A stretch of 64,000 nucleotides of DNA from Rubinisphaera margarita (GTDB lineage Bacteria > Planctomycetota > Planctomycetia > Planctomycetales > Planctomycetaceae). The notes under the pieces were generated by a model. That model saw only the letters and a list, made by a program, of their open reading frames with translations, had not been told where the DNA came from and did not search any database. The DNA lies in the NCBI RefSeq assembly GCF_022267515.1, contig NZ_JAKFGB010000012.1:124001-188000 (forward strand), read 5' to 3'. This document shows, in pieces, positions 43,984-54,448 of this stretch. Made by a program: the position numbers and the translations under genes. Position 1 is the first letter of the stretch, and the number at the start of each line of letters is the position of its first letter.

Positions 43984-45363
43984 TTATTCTTCTGTCTTCA
44001 CCCGGGTTCGAGCCTTGTCGGAAATATCCTTCCGACACCAGGCGCCTTCCCAGCGAATCTTTTTCACCCGTTCGTAAGCGGAGAGTTTGGCCTGGTCGAG
44101 ATTCTGTCCCAGAGCCGTCACACCCAGAACACGTCCCCCTGAGTTGATGACCTGGTCATCCTTGCGTTTCGTGCCCGCGTGGAAGACCTTCGTGCTCTCG
44201 CTGTCGTTCGACTTTTCGAGACCGCGGATGGGGAAACCCTTCTCGTACTCGCCCGGATAGCCGCGGGAAGCCATGACGACACAGACGGCTGGTCGCGGAT
44301 CCCATTCCAGATCGGGGAGTTCGCGGAGCTTTCCGATCGCTGCGGAATACAGGACGTCAAACAGGTCCGTCTTCAAACGCATGAGGACGGGCTGCGTTTC
44401 CGGATCCCCAAAGCGGACATTGAATTCGAGCACTTTGGGGCCCTGCCGGGTGATCATCAGACCGGCGTAAAGCACGCCACTGAACGTTGCCCCTTTCCGC
44501 TTCATCTCGTGGACGGTGGGAATTAACACACTCTGCGTGATTTCGTCCATCATCGCTTCGTCGATTACCGGGGTGGGGCAGTAGGCCCCCATTCCGCCGG
44601 TGTTCGGACCGCGATCGTCATCGTAGGCGGCTTTGTGATCCTGACTGGCTTCCAGCGGGATGATGGTCTTGCCATCCACAATGGCCAGAATACTGGCTTC
44701 TTCGCCGACGAGGCATTCTTCGATGATAATGCGACTGCCGGCCTTTCCGAAGGAATTGCCGACCAGGCAGGCTCTGGTGAACTCCAGGGCTTCTTCTTCA
44801 GTATGGCAAACGCGGACGCCCTTGCCCGCGGCCAGTCCGTCCGCCTTGATGACGATCGGCTGTTCCCAGGTCGGGTTCGTCTTACGGATTGTTCCTTCCT
44901 GAGCCCCACCGATTTGCAGCGGTCTGTCGGCCGAAGCGAATCGGCCGCCGCCACATCGTTCCCGGATATAATCGTTGGCGGCTCGCAGATCCTCAAAGGT
45001 CACGTAATCGGCGGTGGGGACTTTCGCGTTTCGCATGATCTGCTTAGCGAAGGTCTTGCTCCCTTCGAGAGCGGCGGCGGCTTTGGTGGGGCCGAAGATC
45101 GTCAGGCCGGCTTTCCGGAAAGCGTCGACCACACCGATGACGAGCGATGCTTCCGGGCCTGGAACTGTGAGATCAATCTTCTCCCGGCGGGCAAAGGCCA
45201 CGAGGGCATCGACATCGGTTTCGCTGATGTCCACGTTCTCGGCGTCTTCGCCAGTCCCGGCATTTCCCGGTGCGCAGTAGACCTTCGTCACTTTCGGCGA
45301 CTGACTCAGTTTCCAGACGAGCGCATGTTCCCGCCCGCCCTGTCCGATGACTAAGACTTTCAT
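43984..45363 (-). CDS. purD: Phosphoribosylamine-glycine ligase with insertion
   Basis: GAR synthetase, second step of purine synthesis. 459 residues; typical is about 425-430. MKVLVIGQGGREHAL, GPEASLVIGVVDAF, IKADGLAAGKGVRVC, GPNTGGMGAYCPTP and FNVRFGDPETQ are family motifs. Between NDYIRERC and the ATP-grasp KADG lies an extra stretch of about 25-30 residues (GGGRFASADRPLQIGGAQE onward) coded by 44861-44970, containing the palindrome CGGCCGA/TCGGCCG at 44928-44947. Start ATG 45363 is chosen because upstream translation is not PurD-like. Not clustered with purM. Confidence 0.93.
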   Translation of the reverse strand: MKVLVIGQGGREHALVWKLSQSPKVTKVYCAPGNAGTGEDAENVDISETDVDALVAFARREKIDLTVPGPEASLVIGVVDAFRKAGLTIFGPTKAAAALEGSKTFAKQIMRNAKVPTADYVTFEDLRAANDYIRERCGGGRFASADRPLQIGGAQEGTIRKTNPTWEQPIVIKADGLAAGKGVRVCHTEEEALEFTRACLVGNSFGKAGSRIIIEECLVGEEASILAIVDGKTIIPLEASQDHKAAYDDDRGPNTGGMGAYCPTPVIDEAMMDEITQSVLIPTVHEMKRKGATFSGVLYAGLMITRQGPKVLEFNVRFGDPETQPVLMRLKTDLFDVLYSAAIGKLRELPDLEWDPRPAVCVVMASRGYPGEYEKGFPIRGLEKSNDSESTKVFHAGTKRKDDQVINSGGRVLGVTALGQNLDQAKLSAYERVKKIRWEGAWCRKDISDKARTRVKTEE

Positions 45364-45712
45364 GAACTTCCGAACCTTTAGAACCACAGCTGGGCTCCCA
45401 GCCGAAGCGGGGAACTGGAATGAGCAAAGCCTCGTTATACCGACCAACGGCAGATTCGCAACGTCATCGGAAAATTGCTGCCGGCGGACAGCCGAAACAG
45501 GCTTTCGGGGCGATCCGCGAGATTGCCGAGTTGCTACATCACTCCCTCTGAACTTGCCCTGGATGTGCCTAAATGTTGTGCACCATGCACCCGGTGAGGG
45601 CATTCGTGGTCAGTTGTAATCCGGTTGCAGTACGTAGGAGTTGATCGATTTGAGAAAATTCACCAATAAACTACTGAGATAGCCTACAAAGCATGCATGC
45701 CGAGAGGATACT
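45364..45712. promoter_or_regulatory. Divergent control region with two palindromes
   Basis: About 349 bases between purD (minus) and the activator gene (plus). GTGCACCATGCAC at 45578-45590 is an inverted repeat with a 3-base spacer; GCATGCATGC at 45691-45700 is a perfect 10-bp palindrome located 12 bases before ATG 45713. Both share a TGCA core, so they may be sites for the same protein. Binding is not shown. Confidence 0.45.
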
Positions 45713-46842
<1,130 letters not shown>

Positions 46843-46843
<1 letters not shown>

Positions 46844-47466
46844 TGTCGTCCGACTCCGATGCCGGAAAAGAAGCGTATGCTGAGCCGCAGCTGATTCTGG
46901 CAAGCGGTTCCCGATATCGTCGGGAGTTGCTGGAACAGCTTGGAGTGGCCTTTCAAACTGTCTCGCCGCGTGTCGATGAATCGGCCATCCAGGAACGAAC
47001 CGACCTGAGTCCGCAGCAAGTCGCTGAGCAGCTTGCTTATTGGAAAGCGGCGGCGGTGTCGGAACAGTTTCCGGACGCGGTGGTCATTGGCAGCGATCAG
47101 GTCGCCACCATCGATGGTCGCATCCTGCAGAAACCGGAGACCCGCGAACGGACCATCACCCAGATCAGGGAGTTGTCCGGGCGAACTCATTTCCTGCTCG
47201 CAGCCGTCTGCGTCAAGCAGGGGCGAGAAGAACGCCAGTTCTGTGTGGAAGCCAGAATGGCGATGAAGCCGCTCAGTCAAGCGGCGATCGAGGCCTATGT
47301 CGATCAGGACCAGGCGTTCGATTGTGTCGGTGGCTATCGCTGGGAATCAGCGGGCGAACGTCTGTTCGAGTCCGTTGAAACGAGTGATCCCACGGCAATC
47401 ATCGGGCTTCCCCTTGAGGAGTTGACTCCCGTTCTTGAGGGCTTCGGAATTCGCGTTCCGGGATAA
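46843..47466 (+). CDS. maf: Maf-family nucleotide pyrophosphatase
   Basis: 207 residues. Hallmarks: LASGSRYRRELLEQLG, PRVDESAI, GSDQVATIDGR, DCVGGYRWESAGERLF and the C-terminal AIIGLPLEELTPVL. Maf/YceF proteins hydrolyse non-canonical or modified NTPs, such as m7GTP, and affect septum formation. Translation is coupled to the activator gene by TGATG; the second ATG (46843) is preferred to the GTG at 46840. Confidence 0.92.
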
Positions 47467-47543
47467 TCTGCCTGATCATCGCATCGCGAGCGACGTTCTG
47501 CAGGCGAGAATAGCCATCTGCGGTATCTGAGCGTGATGGGGCT

Positions 47544-48668
47544 TTATGCGTCTTTCAAAACTTCGATCAGCTTGTCGATATCGTTGGGCGTATTGAACGC
47601 ATGCGGACTCACACGAATGTGGCCGCCACGCGAGTTGAAGTAGACGTCCTTCTTGCAGGCGGCTTCTTTGACCATCAGCGGGTCTTTGCCGGGCAGATCG
47701 AACGAGAGAATCCCCGACCAGTGGTCGTCGTCGCGAACCGAATGGACGATCGCTCCCAAGTCGCGAAGTGGGGCGACGACGGCATCCGTCGCGGTTTTCA
47801 GGTCTCGTGAGATCTGATCAACGCCGATGTCAGTAAAGACTTGCAGGCTGGCCCCAAAACCGGCGAGGCCGCACATGTTGTAGGTCCCGCCTTCATAACG
47901 TCCGGCCGTATTCCGCAGGTCCATACAGTCCTGACCGAACTCGCCAGCCGTGGCGACACTGTTCCAGCCGATCCCCCGGGGACGAAGCAGATCGAGATGC
48001 TCCCGTTTCAGGTAGAAGACACCGGCTCCTTCAGGTCCGAGCATCCATTTGTGTCCGTCAGCGGAGAGGAAATCGATGTCGCTCTCCTTGACGTCCAGCG
48101 GGAAGACGCCGAGACCCTGAATGGCATCGAGGAGTAGCAACGCTCCACGCTGGTGGACTAGATCGGCGAGTGCTTTGACGTCGATTCGATAGCCGTGGGA
48201 ATAGCCGACCCAACTGCAGGAAACGATTCGTGTCCGGTCATCGCAGGCGTCGGCCAGCCGCTCGAGATCAACTTCATTGGACGGCATCTCGACTTTGCGA
48301 AGCTCGACCCCCTGGGCTTTCAGCAACATCCAGGGGAAGACGTTTGTCGGAAACTCTCCGACGGGAATGACGACGTTGTCGCCCGCTTTCCAGGGGTAGC
48401 CCTCCGCGACGAAGTTAATCCCTTCGGTGGTACTGTGGGTGAGGGCCAGTTCTTCGCGCTCGGCATTGATCAACGCAGCCGCCGTCCGCCGGGTTTTCTC
48501 GATCTCGGTTCGCCACCGCGGCCACAGGGCATCCCCACTTCCGGCGATATCGCTGGCCCAGCGGACGATCGTCTCGCGTGCGGCGCGGGTCAGAGGGGCG
48601 ACGGCTGCGTTGTCGAAATAGGCGACGCCGTCGTTAATGGCCATGGCTTCGCGTAACAGATTACTCAT
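47544..48668 (-). CDS. Class V aminotransferase / cysteine-desulfurase-like PLP enzyme
   Basis: 374 residues. The PLP-lysine sits in FLSADGHKWMLGPEGAGVFYLK; THSTTEGINFVAEG and LLLDAIQGLGVFPLDV carry cofactor contacts; C-terminus HIRVSPHAFNTPNDIDKLI is typical. Could be a desulfurase, kynureninase-like or isopenicillin-epimerase-like enzyme; no partner gene indicates which. Start ATG 48668 has AGGAG ahead; a longer frame to 48920 is not supported. Confidence 0.88.
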   Translation of the reverse strand: MSNLLREAMAINDGVAYFDNAAVAPLTRAARETIVRWASDIAGSGDALWPRWRTEIEKTRRTAAALINAEREELALTHSTTEGINFVAEGYPWKAGDNVVIPVGEFPTNVFPWMLLKAQGVELRKVEMPSNEVDLERLADACDDRTRIVSCSWVGYSHGYRIDVKALADLVHQRGALLLLDAIQGLGVFPLDVKESDIDFLSADGHKWMLGPEGAGVFYLKREHLDLLRPRGIGWNSVATAGEFGQDCMDLRNTAGRYEGGTYNMCGLAGFGASLQVFTDIGVDQISRDLKTATDAVVAPLRDLGAIVHSVRDDDHWSGILSFDLPGKDPLMVKEAACKKDVYFNSRGGHIRVSPHAFNTPNDIDKLIEVLKDA

Positions 48669-48720
48669 GACTCTCACTCCTGATGCCTTCGTGCCAGCCG
48701 AGCTGATCCTGCGGTGAATA

Positions 48721-49404
48721 TTAACGAATAGCGGCGGCCATCTGGCTGCAATGAATGATGCGTTCGCGGACGAAGGCGATAAACTCTTCTTCCCGGTTCT
48801 TCTCTGCCAGTTCAGTGACCGTCTCAACGGGAATCGGTTCGCCGAAATAGACCCGTACTCGAGCGGGGCGAACAAAGAAAGCATTCTTCGGCAGGGCTCG
48901 ATGTGCTCCGGCGATTCCAACGGGAATGATCGGCACGTTGCCCCGGCGAGCCAGCGCGATAAACCCCGGTTTCAGCAGGCCGACTTCACCATCGTGTCCG
49001 CGAGTTCCTTCCGGAAACAGGCCCACGAGATAGCCGGCTTTCATGCGATCGAGTGAAAGTCGAAAACTCTCGGTTCCCGCTGCTTTACGATTGATCGGCA
49101 TCACATAGGTATTGCGCAGGATCCAGCCAATGAGCGGGCGGCGGAACAGCGTGTTCCGGGCCATCCAGCTGACCGGTCTTTTGAGGGGAAGGCCTACGAG
49201 CAGGGGGTCGAGCGAACTCTGATGATTGACAACAAGCAGGGCTCCGCTGTCATCAGGCAGGTTTTCGATTCCGCGAGCTCGGTACTGCAGCCAGATAACC
49301 AGAAAAACCTGCATCACTGTCTGGATGAGTCTGTACAGGAAATTGCGACGGATTCCCGGTAACGGGGCAGGGGAGGCAGATTCGGGCGGCTCAACAGCAA
49401 TCAC
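48721..49404 (-). CDS. plsC: 1-acylglycerol-3-phosphate acyltransferase (PlsC-like)
   Basis: 227 residues. Catalytic motif VNHQSSLDPLLV (His61, Asp66), and LFPEGTRGHDGEVG is the second conserved block; the N-terminal LYRLIQTVMQVFLVIWLQY is a membrane helix. Adds the second acyl chain to lysophosphatidic acid for phospholipid synthesis. Upstream of the PLP enzyme on the same strand. Confidence 0.92.
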   Translation of the reverse strand: MIAVEPPESASPAPLPGIRRNFLYRLIQTVMQVFLVIWLQYRARGIENLPDDSGALLVVNHQSSLDPLLVGLPLKRPVSWMARNTLFRRPLIGWILRNTYVMPINRKAAGTESFRLSLDRMKAGYLVGLFPEGTRGHDGEVGLLKPGFIALARRGNVPIIPVGIAGAHRALPKNAFFVRPARVRVYFGEPIPVETVTELAEKNREEEFIAFVRERIIHCSQMAAAIR

Positions 49405-49555
49405 TCGGTGTTCTTCCGTGGCGGGCGGACTGACAGCAGAACGGCTGTCTCCGGACGACGTTCAGGCGGACATTCTGGCCGGTGGTCATCGCTGCCGTCA
49501 ACTGTCGCCTGCGGGGACCGGATGAGAAGTTTCTGCACGGCGCAGTTCTGCAGGG

Positions 49556-49594
49556 CGCAAAAGAAAACGAGAGTGCCGCGATGACACTCTCGTT
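49556..49594 (-). terminator. Intrinsic terminator of the coiled-coil gene
   Basis: AACGAGAGTG (49566-49575) pairs with CACTCTCGTT (49585-49594). On the minus strand the stem is followed by T-rich sequence from the A-runs at 49559-49567. It lies directly downstream of the stop at 49616. Confidence 0.8.
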
Positions 49595-49615
49595 CCCATG
49601 TTCCGTGAATTCCGT

Positions 49616-51148
49616 CTAGTAGGAGCCAGACCGGAATGCACCGCTTGTGCGGCCGCTGGACTCTTTCTGTTCGGGGTTGCCGTCGGTGTTGAAGATGTCC
49701 GAGACTCGGCCGGTTGACCTGCGGTCGCCGATCGACTCGTTGACTCCAGCACTCTGAGATCCCGCTTTCAGCTGATAGTTCTTATCAGCCAGGCCGGGCA
49801 CATAGAGTCGTCGCTGTGGTTTGAAGCCGATGTAGGCGAGGAAGTCGTTCAGGGAGATCACACGCGTTCCCTGGAGGCGAGCTTCCGCGATCAGTTCGGT
49901 TCGCTTGGCTACGATCCGTTCGTACATCTCTTTCTCGTCTTCCCGCTCGGTCTTCGACGGATCAGGAATCTCGCCGATCACGACGAATTTCGTATTGGCC
50001 GAGACTCCGCGGTGAACGATCCATTCGCCATCGTCGCCGACTTCGTTATCGATCTCGGCTCCGTTCGAAGCCACGATGTCGTGGAGCAGTTCGCGATCGT
50101 AGATGCCGTCGCCATCGAGATCCATGAACCCGACGAACGAGAAGTAGAAGGTTCGTCCCGCTTCCCAGAGTGGAGAGTAAACTTCATCACCGGGGGAAAT
50201 CGGACGGTACAGGTCGGCTTTGAGAATACGCGCTTCAGCACGATTTTCCCAGACGCGGGTCACTTCGATCTGAGCCTTGATGTCTTCCTTCGTGCGGCCG
50301 ACACCTTTGTTATTCTTGTCGTAGACACTGAACGTGATCTGAGGCTGCAGGTTGTCGATGGAGCCGATATTCAACCAGACCAGACGAGTCGCGTTATCGA
50401 CGTTGGTCACGGTTCCATCGGGCCGTTCGAAGCTGATCTGTTCGATCTGATCGATCCGCTCGGTCAGCCGCTGATTGAGCAGAGTCAGCTTGTTCAGGTC
50501 GTCTTCCTTAACCTTCAACTGCTGAGCGTAGGCTTCTTTAACCGTTTCTGCTTCGAGCAGGGCATCGGCCAGCTGGGTACGCAGGTTGGAGATCTCGGTG
50601 TCCTTGTTGCCGATCATTTCGTCGTACGTTGCAACATAGTCCTGCAGGTCGCTCTTGGCCGTATTGGTCTGAGTCTGGAACTCGCCAACCTTGGTATTGT
50701 ACTGCTCCTGCAGAGCCAGGTACTGGGTCCGCTGCTGCTCGAGCTCGTCCTGGACCTGTTCGTACTTCTGACGAATGCTGTCCAGCTCGCTGCGAAGTTT
50801 CATGATCGTGGCGTAGTAGGTTTCCTGAGCCAGATCGCCACCGTAAGTCTGGATGTCATCCATCATGGCACCCAGAACTTTGGTTTTGTTTCCGGTCTCG
50901 CCGACACCGATCTGATCGATGTCGAATTCATGGCCGATCGTTCGGATCAGCGCTTCGATTTCTTCAATCCGGCTGCGCAGCGCGGTATCGGCGTTGGACG
51001 CCTGTGATTCCGCGGCCTTCTTGGCGGCGACGAGTTCTTCCCGTTCGCGGAGCTGCATATACCACAGTCCGAGAAAGACAAAGAATGCGACGCCAAAAAA
51101 GAACGCCCAGATATGTGCTCCGGTGACTTTTCCTGCTGAAGCTGCCAT
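49616..51148 (-). CDS. Membrane-anchored coiled-coil protein
   Basis: 510 residues. One membrane helix near residues 8-28 (HIWAFFFGVAFFVFLGLWYM) follows a short cytoplasmic start; about 30-230 is a long heptad-rich coiled coil (ELDSIRQKYEQVQDELEQQ); the C-terminal half is a beta-rich region including RILKADLYRPISPGDEVYSP. The start ATG 51148 has AAGG 5 bases upstream; earlier starts do not. Likely a cell-envelope structural or scaffold protein; no family name known to me. Confidence 0.78.
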   Translation of the reverse strand: MAASAGKVTGAHIWAFFFGVAFFVFLGLWYMQLREREELVAAKKAAESQASNADTALRSRIEEIEALIRTIGHEFDIDQIGVGETGNKTKVLGAMMDDIQTYGGDLAQETYYATIMKLRSELDSIRQKYEQVQDELEQQRTQYLALQEQYNTKVGEFQTQTNTAKSDLQDYVATYDEMIGNKDTEISNLRTQLADALLEAETVKEAYAQQLKVKEDDLNKLTLLNQRLTERIDQIEQISFERPDGTVTNVDNATRLVWLNIGSIDNLQPQITFSVYDKNNKGVGRTKEDIKAQIEVTRVWENRAEARILKADLYRPISPGDEVYSPLWEAGRTFYFSFVGFMDLDGDGIYDRELLHDIVASNGAEIDNEVGDDGEWIVHRGVSANTKFVVIGEIPDPSKTEREDEKEMYERIVAKRTELIAEARLQGTRVISLNDFLAYIGFKPQRRLYVPGLADKNYQLKAGSQSAGVNESIGDRRSTGRVSDIFNTDGNPEQKESSGRTSGAFRSGSY

Positions 51149-51727
51149 TGCAACCTTCCGTTGAGATTTCTTGTGCTCCGTGACGAGCATGGGTGGTCAC
51201 GCCGGGATACCGATTCGCCGTCGAGCTGATGACGTTTTGTCGTACGAATCCGCAGCCGGAAACACTCGGGCCGTATCACTCTTATTATCTTCGACCAGCC
51301 AGGGGCCGTCAGACATGCCGAAATAGTCTAAACTTCGGAGCAGAGGGCCCAGCTATCTGAGTTTATCTTGCCGAATGGAGTAAACAGTAGAGGCTGCCCA
51401 GTTTCACCAGCAGGCAATTGCGAATTGGAATCCCGCAAAGCGCGCGACACGCATTCACGATTCAGTTGGCGCCTTCGGCAAGGGTTGAATAACCCGCAGA
51501 GTTGATCCGACAGGTCCCGAGCGTCGGTCGTTTAAAGCATATTCCCGCAGGTTCGGAATTTCCACAGTTAAATTCAAGTTTCATCAAAGTTCGCCAAGCT
51601 GTTCGGACACGGACTGTCTCGGCCGATCAGACCGTTTCGCGGGATCGTGAAAGCACGGGAAACCACGTGTTTTCGGAGTTTTGAACTTGCTCGACGCACC
51701 GGGACAGGTAAATATGAAGGCGTTTTC
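51149..51727. other. Divergent intergenic region
   Basis: About 579 bases between the coiled-coil gene (minus) and the FHA-kinase (plus). No tRNA, repeat or clear small gene is visible. It must hold the promoters of both genes, but I see no consensus pair I trust. Confidence 0.4.
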
Positions 51728-53293
51728 ATGTGCGAGGTCTTCGCATTTCGGTGGGAGCGCTTCCGGTCTAAGAGAGAACACTCCTGTCGCATGTTCCACC
51801 TTTCTGAAGGGCGGTACCAGGGATTGGACACTTCACATTCGGATGATCAGGTCGACGTTGTTCCTCCGACGTCCGGCACGCCGTCGGGGTCCCAGCATCA
51901 TCGGGCGGAACTGATCTATCGCTGCACGCAGGGAAAGCCGGTTCGCAAGAACATTCTGCGAACGACGACACTGATTGGCTCGGACGACAGCTGCAATCTG
52001 CAGCTGAAAGCGAGCAATATCGAGCCGTCTCATTGCGTCCTGACGCTCGACGGTCGCGGCTTTCGTATCTGGGATCTGCGCTCCAAAATCGGAACCGTCG
52101 TCAATGGGCTGAAGGTCAAGTCGGCCCGCTTGAAGGACGGCGATGAGATTCGCATTGGCAGCTTCGTTTTCACGCTCGAGACCACCCTTGTCGATGAAAC
52201 CCGGCAAGGATTTTTCATTGATGAATACCGTGTTCTCGGCATCCTCGGAACAGGGGGGATGGGCTGGCTGTACGTGGTCGAAGATGGCCGTACTCAGAGA
52301 CGACATGCCTTGAAGGTGCTGACCCGTCGGACATCCACAGCCCGTGTTGAACAGGATGAGCTGCGAACGCGTTTCCTGTTTGAAGGCAAGGCGGGCAATC
52401 GGCTGCGCAATCCGCATATCGTGGAAGTTCTCGACTATCAGCATCGGCCGGATGTCGAATATCTGCTCATGGAACTGTTCGAATCGATCAACCTGCAGGA
52501 ACTGGTCCAGCGGGACGGTCCGCTGGATCCGGGGCTGGTCTGTCATATCGGGCTCCAGGCCGCGGTCGCGCTGGACCATATCCACCAGAACAAGCTCATC
52601 CACCGCGATGTGAAACCGGCCAATATTCTGGTTGCAGCCGATGGGCATACAAAAATCTGCGATTTCGGACTCGTCTTCGTGGGGGATGATCCGCAGGAAC
52701 TGAGCCTCGCCGCTCAGATGGGCAACGATTGTCTCGGCACGGCGGACTACATCTCGCCGGAGCAGTCCTACGACAGCTACAAAATCGATCATCGAGCCGA
52801 CCTGTACAGCCTTGGCTGCTCCCTGTTCTTCGCGCTCACGGCGGATGTCCCTTTTGCGGGAGCTTCGACCCGGGAGAAGATCAATGCCCATCGTTCATTG
52901 CCCTGTCGCTCGATTGCGAAATTGAATCCTGAAGTACCCGAGGCGATTGCAGCAATCGTCGAACGTTGCATGGCCAAGGCTCCGGAAGATCGGTTCGCCT
53001 CGGGGAGAGAACTGGCCGACGCCCTGCGTCCTCACACATCGGGCGAGATCAGTGTTGAGTTTGACTTCGAACATCTGATCAAGAAGCGGACCAACCACGC
53101 CAGCTTTCGTCTGGCCGATCCAAAGAAGAAGCACTATCTGCAACGGATCCCGGCGAATGTGGCCTCCTCGCTCCAGGCAATGGCGAGCAACGATCGGCTG
53201 GGCGATGAGCACACGGTGCTCGAACCGCCGCAGGCTTCTGGAACCGCGACTGGAATTCCCGGGGACACCTCGGCTGCGCGGGATCTGCATTAA
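51728..53293 (+). CDS. FHA-domain Ser/Thr kinase
   Basis: 521 residues from ATG 51728 (GAAGG at 51716-51720). Other starts are possible (GTG 51647, ATG 51791). FHA about 60-152: TLIGSDDSCNLQL, SHCVL and GTVVNGLKV. Kinase about 163-450: LGTGGMGWLYVVED, Lys196, HRDVKPAN with Asp294, DFG near 312, and ADLYSLGCSLFFALT. No transmembrane helix and a short disordered tail. A phosphothreonine-reading domain fused to its own kinase suggests autoregulation or a phosphorelay complex with other FHA/kinase proteins in this window. Confidence 0.9.
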   Translation: MCEVFAFRWERFRSKREHSCRMFHLSEGRYQGLDTSHSDDQVDVVPPTSGTPSGSQHHRAELIYRCTQGKPVRKNILRTTTLIGSDDSCNLQLKASNIEPSHCVLTLDGRGFRIWDLRSKIGTVVNGLKVKSARLKDGDEIRIGSFVFTLETTLVDETRQGFFIDEYRVLGILGTGGMGWLYVVEDGRTQRRHALKVLTRRTSTARVEQDELRTRFLFEGKAGNRLRNPHIVEVLDYQHRPDVEYLLMELFESINLQELVQRDGPLDPGLVCHIGLQAAVALDHIHQNKLIHRDVKPANILVAADGHTKICDFGLVFVGDDPQELSLAAQMGNDCLGTADYISPEQSYDSYKIDHRADLYSLGCSLFFALTADVPFAGASTREKINAHRSLPCRSIAKLNPEVPEAIAAIVERCMAKAPEDRFASGRELADALRPHTSGEISVEFDFEHLIKKRTNHASFRLADPKKKHYLQRIPANVASSLQAMASNDRLGDEHTVLEPPQASGTATGIPGDTSAARDLH

Positions 53294-53310
53294 GGCATGG
53301 CCTGGCTCGT

Positions 53311-53343
53311 GTCCGGTCAATCGGTCTCTTCGATTGACCGGAC
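53311..53343. terminator. Perfect 13-bp hairpin after FHA-kinase
   Basis: GTCCGGTCAATCG (53311-53323) pairs exactly with CGATTGACCGGAC (53331-53343) around a 7-base loop. No T-run follows, so it may be a stability or processing element and not a simple terminator. It separates the kinase gene from the ATPase gene on the same strand. Confidence 0.5.
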
Positions 53344-53429
53344 AGCGGATTGCTTTACGCTGAGTACGGCAGACAACCTGCCTTTCAGTGACCGCTTCCC
53401 GCACATGGATTCCGAAAGTTCCCTCCCTC

Positions 53430-54317
53430 ATGGCCGATGCATCCTCGCGCGTTTCCACCGGTTGTCCCGAACTTGACCACCTGCTCGGCGGAGGTCTTCT
53501 GCCTGGAACGCTGAACGTTGTGCTGGGGGCCACTGGCATTGGGAAATCGCAACTGGGGATCCAATTCGCGAATGCCGGAACGGAGCAGGAAGGCGAGCGG
53601 GGCATCTTCTTCGACATGACCGCCCGGGGTGACTCGCAGAATCACGCCGATTACGCACAGCGGATCGCCGACTGGGATCTGCGCGAGATGCCTTTGGAAC
53701 GTCTCGCCGATCCGAGTGACCTCTGGGATCGCGATAAGTCGCGGTTTGACACTGCCCATCCCTTCTTCAATATGGGGCGACGAGTCACGCGGGACGATCT
53801 CGACCCGGACGAGTATCGCGAGTGGCAGGCCGACCTGACGCGGAAGCTTGATGTGACCATCCGCTTCTTCTACGGCAACTTCGTTCACGGCGTCCGACGT
53901 TGCGTCGTCGATGGCATTGAACCGACCGACCGGCCCAGCGAGTCGTTCCAGTTCGAGATCTTCGAGTACATTCACAACCAGATTCTCAGGAAAGATTCGG
54001 AATGGGTTGCCCGGGATCTGTTGCGGGTCCACTACCGCGAGAACGCCGAGGCGGTTCATGAGCACGCCTACTCGAACAAATCGCTGACCGGGCTGATTCT
54101 CTGCACGACCAAAGAGGTGATGCTCGAAGATCTGCTCAGTCGCCCGCTCGATTCCGGCGACATTCTTTCGAACGCCAACACCATCATTCTGATGGGAAAG
54201 ATCCGCGAAGGAATGAAGATGGGCCGCGCTCTGCATGTGGCCAAGCACCGTGGCAGCCCGTGTGATGAATCGATTATCCCTTACACGATCGGGGAGAAAG
54301 GCATTACACTTCTCTAG
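53430..54317 (+). CDS. KaiC/RecA-superfamily ATPase
   Basis: 295 residues. STGCPELDHLLGGGLLPGT is the KaiC/RadA opening; Walker A is GATGIGKS and the Walker B is in RRCVVDGIEP. Single ATPase domain, unlike the tandem KaiC clock protein. Middle part contains a long insert (RDDLDPDEYREWQADLTRKL) that I cannot assign. Start is uncertain: the GTG at 53388 and ATG 53430 are candidates. Possibly a regulatory ATPase linked to the FHA-kinase immediately upstream, by position only. Confidence 0.82.
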   Translation: MADASSRVSTGCPELDHLLGGGLLPGTLNVVLGATGIGKSQLGIQFANAGTEQEGERGIFFDMTARGDSQNHADYAQRIADWDLREMPLERLADPSDLWDRDKSRFDTAHPFFNMGRRVTRDDLDPDEYREWQADLTRKLDVTIRFFYGNFVHGVRRCVVDGIEPTDRPSESFQFEIFEYIHNQILRKDSEWVARDLLRVHYRENAEAVHEHAYSNKSLTGLILCTTKEVMLEDLLSRPLDSGDILSNANTIILMGKIREGMKMGRALHVAKHRGSPCDESIIPYTIGEKGITLL

Positions 54318-54448
54318 AGCAGTTTTCTTAACGGTGTAAACCACACTCTCCCCGCAAACTGCAGCGTTTTCGGGCGACATTCGCTCATCCGCGATCCGCT
54401 CTTAATCCCGCCATTCCTTCCTCCAGCAGAGATGAGACACCATCCAAG

